Of a stretch of 64,000 nucleotides of DNA, positions 1 to 10,885 are shown piece after piece. The notes beneath the pieces are model-generated. The model had not been told where the DNA came from. It was given only the letters and a program-made list of their open reading frames with translations, and did no database searches. A program made the position numbers and the translations under genes. The stretch is from assembly GCA_947579605.1 (NCBI GenBank), contig OX388314.1, positions 18,349,982-18,413,981 on the forward strand. Direction: 5' to 3'. Within the stretch, counting starts at the first letter, position 1; each line of letters opens with the position of its first letter. This DNA comes from Athripsodes cinereus (lineage: Eukaryota; Arthropoda; Insecta; Trichoptera; Leptoceridae).

Positions 1-1744
1 GTAGATACATGAAACGTGTACTTTCAATTCGTCTATGATGTGAATTCCACAGCTAATGCATGTCTGGCTTGTATACCTATGTAAGTCATGAGCTGCATAA
101 ACAACTTACAAAGAATTCTAAATAATTTACTCTTGAAACATATTTTTTGATATTCTGAAACACAACTCCTGAAACAATTCTTTTGATATTCTATGATTTA
201 CTATAAATTCCCCACCACTCATGCTAGACACATTTTGCGAATATCTTGCTATTCTACGCAAATTCTTTCGCTGACGAATATTAACTTGATGCCGGTTTTC
301 CAAATTTATAAAAAAATAATGCCAAACGAGCCATTTTTTAAAGTAATTTAATAAATTACTTCTTCTCGATTCCAAAAAAGTTACTTTCTCGCGATCGTGT
401 ATGTAATGACAGTTAGTCGATTTCAACACAATCCCACGAAATCGAGTTACTGTCAAAACGACGTCAAGAGTACCAATTTTCAAATTTTACACGATTTCAC
501 ATCTTCTTCAAATCAACACTCGATTCCAATGCGATTCAGCGCTAGCGTCGAATTTCAAGAGTACCATTTTGAAATTTTACGATTTTGTGATTAGGATCGA
601 GTATCAAGAGTAACACTGCAGGAGACTATACGCTACAGTTCAAAATTCACACGACAATGCTAACAAATAGATTAACGTAGAAAGAGTAACAAAAAAAACA
701 TTAGTTCCTACGTAGTTGTGTTCATAAGTGAAAATATACAGAGCCACAGAAAAAAAAGTATTATTTTTACATCGATAAATAAAATACATCAGGGAAGCTA
801 CTTATAATTTTATAAACATTCGAAAATCAGATGAATGTTCTCACGATTTTCTACAAATAATGCTAATAATAACACAACAATATTTGGTAGTTTTTTCTTA
901 GAATAAGCACAAGTACGCAAGTAAATATTGAGTGTTTCCATAAAGGGTAAGGTTGACAAATCCACACAAAAAGCGAGAAATAAAAAAAAAACATCGTAAA
1001 AAATGGTGTGGGCGCGTGGGAAACTGATATTGTGACGAAGAATATTAAAATAATAATATTTTATTTATGAACTGTGACTTATGTGGAGTAGATATTACAT
1101 TTAAACATTCCGTTATACATTTATAACAAATTCATGTAACCGAAAGTCTATCTATGAAACTGTTTTTTGAAGATCATGTTACTCTATCGGTATAAACCGG
1201 TCATTAAATATTCATATTTGTCATATTCAATAAATATCATATTCAAATTTGTATTTGATTTTTTAAAATATCATTTTTATTTTAGCGAATAATAAGATGT
1301 GTAAAGTGAGCATCACACAGCAATGTGAAATGTGATATCAGAAATGAATGGTCAATGGGTACCAATAACAACTTTTTTACATAGTTATTTAGCCGTTTGT
1401 GTTCTTCTTAAATTATTAAATTGCCTAACACATGCCAGGATAACGGAATATTAAACATATAATATAGTTGTACAGGAGTTATAAATAATTTCTCTAAAAT
1501 ATTATGTTCCAAATATCAAACTAACAGTTAACACTTATTTATATTATACACAAATCTATCATTGACTGATAAATTAATAAAATATCATTTTTAACAGTGG
1601 TGGTTCAAAAAGAACAACAAATCAATTACAAGTTAGGTTAGAAATTATACATATTTAAACTTAGATAAAATGTGTTTACTTACATTAATTACGCAGTTGT
1701 GAAATAAATCTAAAATATAGTAGATATGCAGATATCGCCTAAAT
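1..1744. other. AT-rich DNA, no gene seen
   Basis: The longest open frames here are 118 aa on the minus strand and 65 aa on the plus strand, and they overlap. Neither shows a recognisable domain. The only structure I see is an imperfect stem-loop at 408-454 and a loosely repeated block at 464-502 and 555-592, where CAAGAGTACCA is followed by a similar T-rich run. Confidence 0.6.
408..454. repeat. Imperfect stem-loop
   Basis: A 17-base arm beginning GACAGTTAGTCG (408-424) pairs with 438-454, with about two mismatches and a 13-base loop. No mobile-element context is visible. It could be a small degraded foldback element or chance. Confidence 0.4.
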
Positions 1745-1799
1745 CACTCGCAAACGAGTGGATGGCCTTGAGAAAAATAGAATAGAATAGAATAGAATA
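1745..1799 (+). repeat. Retroelement 3' end with (AATAG)n tail
   Basis: The sequence CACTCGCAAACGAGTG forms a 6-bp stem-loop. It is followed by GGATGGCCTTGAG and then about four AATAG units. A second copy of the same arrangement lies on the opposite strand at 45575-45635. A hairpin directly before a short repeated tail is typical of the 3' end of a non-LTR retrotransposon or SINE. The parent element is not identifiable from this stub. Confidence 0.5.
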
Positions 1800-3397
1800 T
1801 GCAGATTTCAAATTTTGTTACTACGGTAATCACAATTGTATTTTTTATAGATGGTTTTGATCAATAATTTTTTCACACAATACAATCAATTCAAATAGAA
1901 ATTAATTTAGTTTATGCACAGATATTTAAAAACAATACGTAACCAAACTGTGCCTAAATGTTTCAATTACTTGCTACCAAATCATGTCAAATAATCGTGA
2001 GAGATCATATTTTATTAGTTGCGTGTGATTTCATATAACTACCAATTTATTAACAGTAGGTACATAGAGTCACAACGGTATTTTATAATAAGAAATAATT
2101 TTTAATAGCTTTTTTACCGCTTGTATAATGAATCTTAAACTGACCAAATACCTTGTAATGTTACGTATATTATATCTAATATTCATTAAAACCCACATAT
2201 AAATATAATGTATTGTCTTCTCCGTTTTAATTTTTATAATATTCTAGTATGTTCTATGATTGGTCTGCGGCATAAATAAAGAATTACGTTAATTGCATAA
2301 CGGATTATGCGTGAACTTCGGATAAGGTTTTAAGTAAAATATACACGAAAACGTTGTCATAGTTATACAACTACTTATTATTTCATTTTGAATCAAAGAA
2401 AATAATCACCGATTATATTGTAATTCCGTTCACGACCTTTTGAAATTATGGCGATATAATCGTGTGATAAACACAATAGGGGTGAATACTCTTTTTATGT
2501 CTATAAACATTTTGAGGGGATACACAAAGAGGGTGGGAATACTTGAAAAAGATCAATAAACTGGGTAAAATCAATAACAAAAGCAATATAAGTGTAATTT
2601 CAATAAAACACGATTTTTATGACCCCATTTGACAAGACTTGAAGGAGTTTCGCATTCCGGTAGGGCGCTGATATAGAAGTGTTACAGAAACGAAATTAGA
2701 ACAAAGGGGATATAGGATAATAAAGGATGTTATACAACGCTTTATTATAAAAACGAAAATTAGATTTTCCGTAATAATTTAATAAAAACAATTTGTATAA
2801 ATGAAGTCAATTAAACCGACAAATTAAATAAGGAACGGGTGTTCCTTCCTGCTTGAAATTTCAATACTTGATTAGGTACAATGAAATCAAACTTTTGCGA
2901 ATGTTTCCAATTTACGAGATAACTAGCCTATATTGCAGATATTTCATATTATGAGGTTTACACATAAAAATTCATTCTGACATCATAAATAACAAGTTTG
3001 TAACAATAAAATATTTATGCATGCAATTGTATACATGTATAAGGCTAACGCCGTTATATTGAAAAAAAAACAAACACTCGATCAATAAAAGAATTCAAGT
3101 CTCATGGAGAATATTAAAATCGATCATTTACAATCAATTGGTGACACTATCAAACATACAAACGATTGCTTTCTTTCTTTGAATCAGTAAAAAATAAAAA
3201 TAATTTCACATATAAGGTATGTAAGAACATGTGAAATTTACAGACCAATCTACTAGTAAGATATTCATTCAATTTCTCGGTACCTTTTCAATGAGTGACT
3301 CTTGGTAAGTGATTGGATGATATATATAATGAGTTACAATCTATTGGATTGGTCTGCGAAATTCAAGTGATAAAAATATACGTAGAGAATAAACATC
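1800..3397. other. AT-rich DNA, nothing recognised
   Basis: No open frame with domain character, no RNA gene and no obvious repeat family member was found by reading both strands. Confidence 0.55.
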
Positions 3398-3455
3398 GAT
3401 GGTGTTCCGCTCTCTCTGCCTACTCTACTTGGGATACAGCCTGAGGGTATAAATA
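3398..3455 (+). mobile_element. RTE-A LINE, 3' terminal stub
   Basis: This 58-bp piece aligns by eye with the last bases of the RTE-A coding region and tail seen at 9719-9800. It contains the TTCCGCTCTCTCTGCCTAC block, then ACTTGGGATACAGC, then GAGGGTATA. It is the extreme 3' end of the LINE and is severely 5'-truncated. It directly precedes another LINE 3' end at 3475, so one of the two probably inserted beside the other. Confidence 0.7.
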
Positions 3456-3474
3456 GATAGAAATTAGAAGAAAT

Positions 3475-3594
3475 GACAACGACATCAGAGCGGTGGGAAT
3501 GTCGTGGGAAGAGATGATTCAATTGGCACAAAGACGCTTTGAATCGAGCGCGCTGGTTTTGACCCAGTACTCTTTGAGGAGCGTGAAAAGGTGA

Positions 3595-3632
<38 letters not shown>
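3475..3632 (+). mobile_element. LINE 3' end, second family, with (AG)n tail
   Basis: The frame from 3475 reads about 40 codons to a TGA near 3592. It includes VGMSWEEMIQLAQRR, which matches the 'SW.E...LAQ.R..W' motif at the C terminus of many RTE-like reverse transcriptases of insects. About 10 bp after the stop the sequence becomes a pure (AG)n run, as expected of a retroposed 3' end. The piece is 5'-truncated; only the final tens of residues remain. The family is distinct from RTE-A. Confidence 0.6.
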
Positions 3633-3635
<3 letters not shown>

Positions 3636-3929
3636 AAAATAGGTATATAAGAAATTAATTATGTATCTGTTTTATATTTTGTTTATAAACAGAATATTAA
3701 TGAAGGCAACCAATTAAAACTAGATTGTAATTATAAAAAAATTACATAAAAATATGGATGTCAAAACATCGATATGATTATGTGTAATCACCAAATAATG
3801 ATATAATTAAATCGCTTATTACACTGAATCAAAATAATAAAATGACGCATATATCCTACACGGTAATATTCAAATTATAACATGTACTTATTATAATTAT
3901 GAATATTAATAATCCTATAATTTTTGTAA

Positions 3930-3978
3930 GTCTTAGTTCGCTGCCTACCCAATTTGGGAGATGCTGTGATGGAATGAT
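3930..3978 (+). mobile_element. SINE-S 3' tail fragment
   Basis: GCTGCCTACCC, then TTTGGGAGATGCTGTGATGG matches the tail shared by SINE-S and RTE-A. Only the tail is present, so it could come from either element. It runs straight into the hairpin cluster at 3968. Confidence 0.45.
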
Positions 3979-4102
3979 AAATATATTTATGCAAATATAT
4001 TTATCATTCCATCTTTTATATTTATAAAAGATGGAATGATAATTTTTTTCATTTTTATATTTATCATACTCAATTCCATTGAGTATGATAAATATAAAAA
4101 TG
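3968..4102. repeat. Cluster of AT-rich hairpins
   Basis: Two perfect hairpins lie side by side. The first has 21-bp arms at 3968-3988 and 3993-4013. The second has about 25-bp arms centred on 4076 (4050-4074 and 4078-4102). Between them the GATGGAATGATAA word of the first arm recurs at 4029-4042, so the cluster seems to have grown by copying one arm. Confidence 0.7.
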
Positions 4103-4851
4103 CGGCCGATTTATTTGGAGAAAAACAACTACAGTTTCATCGGAGGTATAAATAGTGTATATTGGGATTGTATTTATAAAGGAAACTGGAAAATATTTTG
4201 ATTCGCCTGCTTACAAATAAAAAAGCTCGGTAGTAAACTCTCCAACTAATCGAGTTTTCGTTAACTAGCTATGGACATGTTTGATAGAACATGATAATAA
4301 TATTATACTTACTGTGTGTACGTATGTTTTGCCTACTGGCTACAACAGTAAATAACAAAATGATATACTTTCTACATGGAACACGTATCACGTATAAAAC
4401 AGCAGTACTACCTTATATCCATGTGGGTATCGTGGTAATGATAGGTATATGTGTGTGTGTGACTTAGTAAACATGCTATTTTCATAGATACATAAATACC
4501 GGTACAGTAAATATTCCGTATTATATTTTAAACAAATAATAATAATGAGTAAATATCTCAAAAATAAAAAAAAAAACATCAAAGGTTTCTATAAAGAATT
4601 TGTCACTTAAATGTTACTTTTCTTAAAAATATATTTTGTATCATTATAGATAATATGTATTATTTTTGTTCTTATAACTGTTATGTATTATACAACATAT
4701 GATGGATTAAGTGTGTATTAATACTTTAATTTCATCAAAAGAAATCGATTACCTCTTAAGTAACAGATAATTCTCAAATAACTTAGAGGATTTCAAGTTT
4801 TATCCCAGATTAAGGTCACTCAACACTTAGTGGGAATAAAATTCCTATATA
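4103..4851. other. AT-rich DNA, nothing recognised
   Basis: A short (GT)n run near 4449-4461 is the only notable simple sequence. No coding or RNA signal is visible. Confidence 0.5.
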
Positions 4852-5240
4852 CGTATCGTCGGTGGATCCATGAAACCTCTCATGTGTCTATTCTTCAAAA
4901 TATTAGGTAAACTAAATTACAGTATTCTTCTTACCGATGAAATAGTATATACGCTGAGATAACCACGAAAAAGGAAATCGAGAGAAATTAAATCTCTTTC
5001 GTCCTGCTTTTTCATGGATAATTCGTGACAACACGCGTGTACCAACTTAAAAAATAGTTCTGTTAAATTTTTCTTATAATGCCTAGGAATTCGATATACT
5101 ATAGAATTTCTAATAAACCTTCCACGTAACGAATCAAACACATAGCAAATGTCGTCTATCAAAACAATTTTTATTTTTTTTATTTCCTGCAAAATTTTGA
5201 TAAATGCACATAGGAGGTTTCATTAATCCATCGACGATTT
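4852..5240. mobile_element. Foldback / MITE-like element with ~45-bp inverted ends
   Basis: The left end reads CGTCGGTGGATC, then ATGAAACCTC and ATGTG. Read in reverse complement, the right end (5190-5240) gives CGTCGATGGATTA, ATGAAACCTC and ATGTG, and both continue into a TTCAAAATAT/ATCAAAATTT region. The interior is unique. It contains a 91-codon minus-strand open frame (4917-5192), lysine-rich and without recognised motif. I infer a non-autonomous DNA transposon or an old foldback. Target duplications were not resolved. Confidence 0.5.
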
Positions 5241-5768
5241 ACTACATTACTATGTTTTTACTTCCAGTAATAATAGTTGACCTTCGTTTAATGGACAAGT
5301 TGTTTCTAAAACCCATGGGAATAATCTTATACATAAATACCACAAGTACAAACTTAAGTTTAACACCTAGTTGACACTCTATGTAATTGAATTTCACACA
5401 CTAATGTTTTGAATATAAAATATCTAATGTCACATACATAAATAAATAATTTGTAGGTGGTTAAAGGCCTATTTGGATATTGTATAAACGTGTTTCATTA
5501 ATAATGTTAATATGAACCAGCCCATGGTCACTGGTCAAATTTATCACCTTAAATAAATCAAGTCGGGAATTTCAATTATTTTTGTGGTTTAAAAATATCC
5601 AACCATGTTAGCATCACAACGGGAGATCATTACGAAATATTTTACATTACTAATGGCGTTTATAACTTATAATATTAAGTACTACCACAACAACGCAAAA
5701 CAATTACTGTATAATTCATGCAATAATACGTAGACGACAGGAGAATGAAAGTGAAATAATAAGTGATT
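5241..5768. other. AT-rich DNA, nothing recognised
   Basis: Lies between two inverted-repeat elements. No open frame over 60 codons and no repeat similarity was noticed. Confidence 0.5.
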
Positions 5769-6022
5769 ATATCGAGGGTATAGGTACAACCAAAATGCAC
5801 TAAGTCATTTCAGTTTTGAGATGACATGGTGGCAGTTAAATGAAAAAAAAAGTGTTTAGATCAATACAAATTTGCCATGTTTTGTTTTAACTTTATTTAA
5901 GATGATATTGGTAAGTGGCTTTTACGCTTTGCAAAGGAAATATGTTAATTACTTGAATAGTTTTTGACAACTTTTATAGCACTAGACTGACTTAGTGCAT
6001 TTTGGTTGTATACCCTCGATAT
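5769..6022. mobile_element. MITE with ~37-bp terminal inverted repeats
   Basis: The left end has ATCGAGGGTATA, a three-base insertion, then ACAACCAAAATGCACTAAGT. The reverse complement of 5986-6022 has the same words without the insertion. The two arms bound a unique core of about 180 bp with no coding capacity. Both ends sit in AT/TA-rich flanks (ATAT), consistent with a TA-targeting Tc1/mariner-type MITE, although the exact target duplication is ambiguous. Confidence 0.7.
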
Positions 6023-6068
6023 AGTACTTTCACCCTCAGCAAGGACAGAAGGTTTTCCACACTTTTCT

Positions 6069-6290
6069 AAAAATTATCGAATGTCATGTAAAAAGCTATT
6101 GGTAAAATGTTAAAATAAGACAATATTATAAAATATTTTCAATTCAGCGATAGATACGCCATCAATCCTTAATGTCTTATTAGTTGGCAAGGAGGGCTCT
6201 GCTTGCATGTTTAATACATGCAGTTGGTTTGCTGGATACAAAATTTGTGGAAGACGTCGTGCTTTTATCGATATAGATAGATAGTACATA
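6069..6290 (+). mobile_element. SINE-S copy, near full length, diverged
   Basis: Follows the SINE-S order: TTATCGAATGTCATGTAAAA head, TTCAGCGAT, CCATCAATCCTTAATGTC, GCTTGCATGTTTAATACATG, CAGTTGGTTTGCTGGATAC and a degraded GTGGAAGACGTCGTG tail, ending in (ATAG)n. Many substitutions against the 12.9 kb and 59.1 kb copies indicate age. A second copy follows directly. Confidence 0.65.
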
Positions 6291-6299
6291 TAAATTGTA

Positions 6300-6455
6300 A
6301 AGAGAGCGATAAGGTTTGTCACCAATCCTGAATGTATCAATTTTTTGTTGTCACGATGAGGACAGCTTGAGTGTTTATTGCCACGGCTGATCTGCTGGCT
6401 ACCCCATTTATGGGATATGCCGTCTTGGAATAGAAATAGCAGTAGTACCTACCTA
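6300..6455 (+). mobile_element. SINE-S copy, 5'-truncated, in tandem
   Basis: Begins around GCGATAAGGTTTGTCACC and continues through CCTGAATGT, GAGGACAGCTTGA, CTGATCTGCTGGCTACCCC and GGGATATGCCGTC. It sits head to tail with the copy ending at 6290, so either one inserted into the other's tail or the pair arose together. Confidence 0.65.
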
Positions 6456-7668
6456 GTAGTAAAAAATCAATTCACTAATACCGAAAGTACGTACAAATGT
6501 TCAACGGAAATAGAAGAAAACAATAAAAATCGGAATCGTATAAAAATAATAATAATACGTGAAATAAACTTTATGAAATTGTACCGAATAGTTCCTAGAT
6601 ACCTAATGTTTAAAGGAAAATAATAGAATGAAAATAAAATAAATTACCGAAATGGGAAAAATTGTCCTAACAGATCCGAAAGTGATAAAGTTGTGTGTAT
6701 TATATTATGCCATCGATTATAGTTCCCAACTGGATATATCTAATAACATCAATGATAATACTGTATTAAAAAATACTCCATTCAATAATATCTCGTAACT
6801 AATCAATACCGGTATAGTTCAAAGGTTTTTTTTATGGTGGTAGGTACATATTAGTATTAAATGGTGTGGTACGTATATGGGTATGTAGTTTCATTCAATA
6901 ATCTATATGTAGTTTTGTAATCTATAAAAAATAAATTCAAATAATATTGGATATAAGTATGGTTAAATTGTAGGTATTTGTGTTTCGTATTAAACTGGAC
7001 TACCTATTATACCTAAGTAAATGTATAGGTATAATATGTTAGATGAATCTCGATAAGTCTAATACAATCAGAAAATATGAATCCCTTGAAGGGCACAGAA
7101 AGAGAAAGAGAGAGAGAGTTTGTGTGTGTTTAGGTATTCCGACGCTTACGAATCGGTTCAGGCTGGTATAAAGCGATTTACGCCATAGATATATTCGTTA
7201 TATTAATATGAGATATATAAAGAAGTAGATGCAACGGAAGAATTTAACGGTAGTATATGAAATATATCAGTAATACTAAAAACAAAGAAAATTAAAAAAT
7301 AATAAGGGCAATAACAATAATTCATAGATGTACAACAGATAGGGCACGAAACACAATCAAAGCAATGACTACGCGTACAAATTATTGTTTATTATTGAGG
7401 GCATAGGCGTTAAAGTTATTTATTCTCTTTACACCAAGAATTATTATATACTCATGTACGTATTGTTTCAATATTTCGTGATGTTATTCATACCGCAGGT
7501 GTGCTCAATACATCAAAATAAAACCGTAAGTTCACAATGACTAAAATAGTGCACAGATTTCATATATATTTAAAGTCAACATTAAATTTGGTTAAAAGTC
7601 ATTAAGTTTACAGCAATTGAAAAATTAAGTCTGATCCCTGGAAAGAATAGGTCTGCCGTTAGTTTATG
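6456..7668. other. AT-rich DNA with a purine microsatellite
   Basis: A GA-rich run followed by (TG)n occupies roughly 7096-7131. Nothing else is recognised. Confidence 0.5.
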
Positions 7669-7866
7669 TAAATTTTCGAATATCCTGTAAAACGTGACGA
7701 ATAAGAAATTTAACATTTTCAATTGAACGATGAAAGTAAGCCACCGATTCTGAATGAATAAGCTTTTATTGGCATAGGATGGACAACTATACGACGAGTT
7801 ACTATACTGGTTAACCAAAATACTTATGGGAGATGCCGTGATGGCATTGTGTAAATAAATAATAGA
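7669..7866 (+). mobile_element. SINE-S copy, old
   Basis: The head AAATTTTCGAATATCCTGTAAAA, the middle CACCGATTCTGAATG and TTATTGGCA, and the tail ATGGGAGATGCCGTGATGG place this in the family. The GCTGGTCTGCTGG block is badly eroded. It ends in (AAATA)-like sequence. Confidence 0.6.
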
Positions 7867-9718
7867 AAAAATATAACTTCTTACCAATATCACATATAGA
7901 TATATAATACGTTATTAAACTAATGCATTGTAGGTACCTATATAATTTTACATAATCAATTTACCATAATTCTAGATGCTTATGTTATATCTTGCGATGA
8001 AAGCGATTCACGAGTTTTAGTTGAGATGAGTCAACGAAACCAGGATATTGCTAATCACTGGTAGACAGACTGTTAAGGTTTTTCCTTGTAGACCACAATG
8101 GTTATGTGGCCAATCAAATGATTAAAAAACGCATTTATTCAATGCTTAAGTACTACATTATATTGCAAGAAAGTATATTTGATTACCTATGATACATATT
8201 ATATATTATGTTACCTTATGATTTATTATATGATTAATTGATAATAACCATATCCAATGTATCGTCATATTAAGAAATGATTACATAAAACAGGATATTA
8301 TGTGATTTTGTTTTGATACACTCACAATGAATGATATTATAAACCAATTAATATGAACAGCTGTCGATATACCTAAATAATATCTATAGATATATTTAAT
8401 ACAGTGCTGACTGTAGAGAAGAGCTTTGAAATAGAAAGACATTGCAGAAAACGTTGGCATATATAATAATATATTACAATATATGTATTATAATACTTCC
8501 GTAATCCTTTCTCTATAGCCTTTAACCCCGTACTTGCAATTTTCAATATAAATGGCAAACAGTACACAGCTGTTACTGTACAACATTGGATAATTAAATA
8601 AAATTAAACGACACTTTTATAATCACGTAATAAGCATTAATATTAAAACATAACGCTTTATCCCTGGTTTAATTGAAATGAATCTCTTGATATGATGCCG
8701 ACATTCTAAGTATTATCTCTAGCCACCCATGTTCACAAGCGACGAATGTTTTGACTCCGTTCACATGTATGTAGGTACGTAGTTTTTGTCGATATCCACT
8801 ATCTCAACCAGATAAGTAATAGCCAAATAAATACCCTCTATACGAATTATTAATCTAATTATTGTGTTTCAACGTGGATAATTCCCACATAAATTATTAA
8901 ATCACGTTGACAATAATACTATAATTTCCGTGAGACCAAGTTTAAAAGTTACCATTTAAATAGCAGAAAAGCCTCAATTATTTTGTTTTTCTCTATATTT
9001 TAATTAATTTATAACTGATAAAAGTTGCAGTTGGTGAAATCGTTCAAGAAAAAGAAGTTTATTTATCCTAATTAAAAAGTTTGATCCCATACATATATTA
9101 TTTCAAATTAAAACTTGTCATAAACTTATATATTTATTCATTTAATTGTATTTTGAACAATTTCATGAACATTTCCTGAACAAATCCAAAGTATGAGCTG
9201 GTAATATACAATAAAACGTTTTACGACCATGTGTAGATCAATAATATCTTGTTGAGAATTTGCTATTTAGTCATTCGCCTTAACAATAAGGAAATGAAAT
9301 TACACTTAATACTAATATGTAATAGTCTTTGTTCTCTAACTTACACATTTCACACGAACTCAAAATGAAATGAAATTTAGTAGGCCAGCAGCAATGTTAG
9401 TATTATTTGTATAAATATTACATAATAATCTATATAAACCCAGTTCACAGTACAGTATTATTATTATGTAATGATTATAGTTTACATTTCGCTGATTTTA
9501 TTCAAATTGTTCTAAGCAATTTCCTCTAATCAATATCAAAATAAATACATCATTGATTTCATGTAAACAATAGTCGATTATAAAAAAAAAAATTGTATTA
9601 ACGATGACTTTGTAACCGAACATTTATCTGTTTTATGAAAACTATTAAGAACTTTATTTGTGTACTGGATATCTTTATAATCTAGTACTGAATAACCGTC
9701 GATGTTTATTATATAATT
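7867..9718. other. AT-rich DNA, nothing recognised
   Basis: Short inverted words such as TCAACGTG/CACGTTGA near 8868-8912 occur, but without element structure. No coding signal. Confidence 0.5.
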
Positions 9719-10648
9719 ATACTATACTATACTATACTATACCCTCACGCCGTGTCCCAAGTGGGGTAGGCAGAGAGAACGGAACGCCAAACAGATCTAT
9801 CTTTACACACTTCCTTCGCTTCCTCCACATGCATACAGTTCCTCATACACGCACGTCGGTTCCTCTTACTCAACACGCGGCCGTCCTTGAGAATTTGATC
9901 CACGTGATCAAGCCACGTGGTTCTCGGACGCCCGCGTTTCCTCACACCCTTTCTTTCAGATAAGTATATCCTCTTTGTCATTCTTTTCTCTTTCATTCGT
10001 TCCACATGACCAAACCATCTCAATTTATTTACACGCATTCTGTCCACAACAGTCTTCTTGCATCCGCTCATTCTTCTAATATCCTCATTCTTCACTCTAT
10101 CACGCAGCGTTTTACCAACCATTCTTCTCAACGATCGCATCTCTACTGCATTTATTCCACTTTCGTCCTTCTTCAACCACGTCCATGTCTCGCTTGCATA
10201 CGTAAGTGACGGTACCAGAATGGTATTGTGCACCAGCATTTTAGCCATGTTCGACACATTGTCATTGCTGACAATGGGTCGAAGCGCACCGTTTACTCTA
10301 GCACCGGCCACTTTCCTTCTTTCAATGTCCCTATCGCATCTTCCATCCCTCGTAAACATACTTCCCAAATATACATACTCACTTACTTGCTCCAAACATT
10401 CGTCACCAACTTTAATCTCGCAAATCGTTTTTTCATTCTCTCTTTCAAAAACAAGAACTTTCGTCTTCATAACGTTCATTTTCAAACCATTCAAATTGCA
10501 ACTATCATACACACACGTAACAATCTCTTGTAAGTCCCTTTCACTCTCAGCCATTAACACCAAATCATCTGCGTACATCAATGCATTCACCCGAAACCCA
10601 TTCAGCTCGACACCAACATCCATCTCTTTCACAGGTCGCATACAGTAG
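9719..10648 (-). mobile_element. RTE-A LINE, 5'-truncated copy with open reverse-transcriptase C-terminal frame
   Basis: A 298-codon frame (10641 down to 9745) encodes the back half of a non-LTR reverse transcriptase. YADD, the polymerase active site, is at residues 23-26. It is followed by the thumb-type NGLKMNVMKTKVLVF, YVYLGSMF, SETWTWLKKDESGINAVEMR, LRWFGHVERMKE, RKRGRPRTTWLDHV and a C-terminal ACMRNC and AYPTWDTA. Only about 20 bp follow the stop before a (TATAG)n tail, which is a hallmark of RTE-clade LINEs. Endonuclease and the first half of the RT are absent, so it cannot be autonomous. The open frame suggests a fairly young insertion. The methionine start is internal and has no biological meaning. 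Clade assignment rests on motif memory; another endonuclease-bearing clade is possible. Confidence 0.85.
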
Positions 10649-10706
10649 TCGAAGAATAGGTTGAACTACACAATTACGATTGAACATGAATGTGATAATT
10701 GAAAAT

Positions 10707-10885
10707 GGTTTGATCACGTGGTCCAACTTCTCAAGGACAACCGTGTGTTGAGTAAGAGAAATCGACGTGCGTGTATTAGAATGTAGAAGAATTGAAAGAA
10801 ATATTTAAGGGTAGATCTATATGGCGTTCTGTTCTCTCTGTCTACTCCACTTGTAATACGGGGTGAGGGTATAGTATTGTATTAA
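10707..10885 (+). mobile_element. RTE-A LINE 3' end, decayed
   Basis: Matches the end of the neighbouring RTE-A copy in the opposite orientation. It has GATCACGTGGTCCAACTTCT, LSKRNRRAC-like codons (GTGTTGAGTAAGAGAAATCG), GGCGTTCTGTTCTCTCTG and GGTGAGGGTATAGTATTG. A stop follows RACIRM and part of the coding sequence is deleted. The two copies stand 5' end to 5' end, 58 bp apart, with separate 3' tails on the outside, so they are independent insertions rather than one twin-primed insertion. Confidence 0.75.

Noticed and set aside
127..483. 118-codon minus-strand open frame at the window start
   Set aside because: Composition is that of random AT-rich sequence with many Asn, Lys, Ile and Phe. 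No domain, and no neighbouring exon signals I trust.
4449..4461. (GT)n microsatellite as a regulatory site
   Set aside because: Too short and without context.
10058..10648. 196-codon plus-strand open frame
   Set aside because: Antisense to the RTE-A reverse transcriptase frame; it has no motif of its own.
10649..10706. Twin-priming explanation for the inverted RTE-A pair
   Set aside because: Each copy has its own 3' tail facing outward and different decay, so they are separate insertions.
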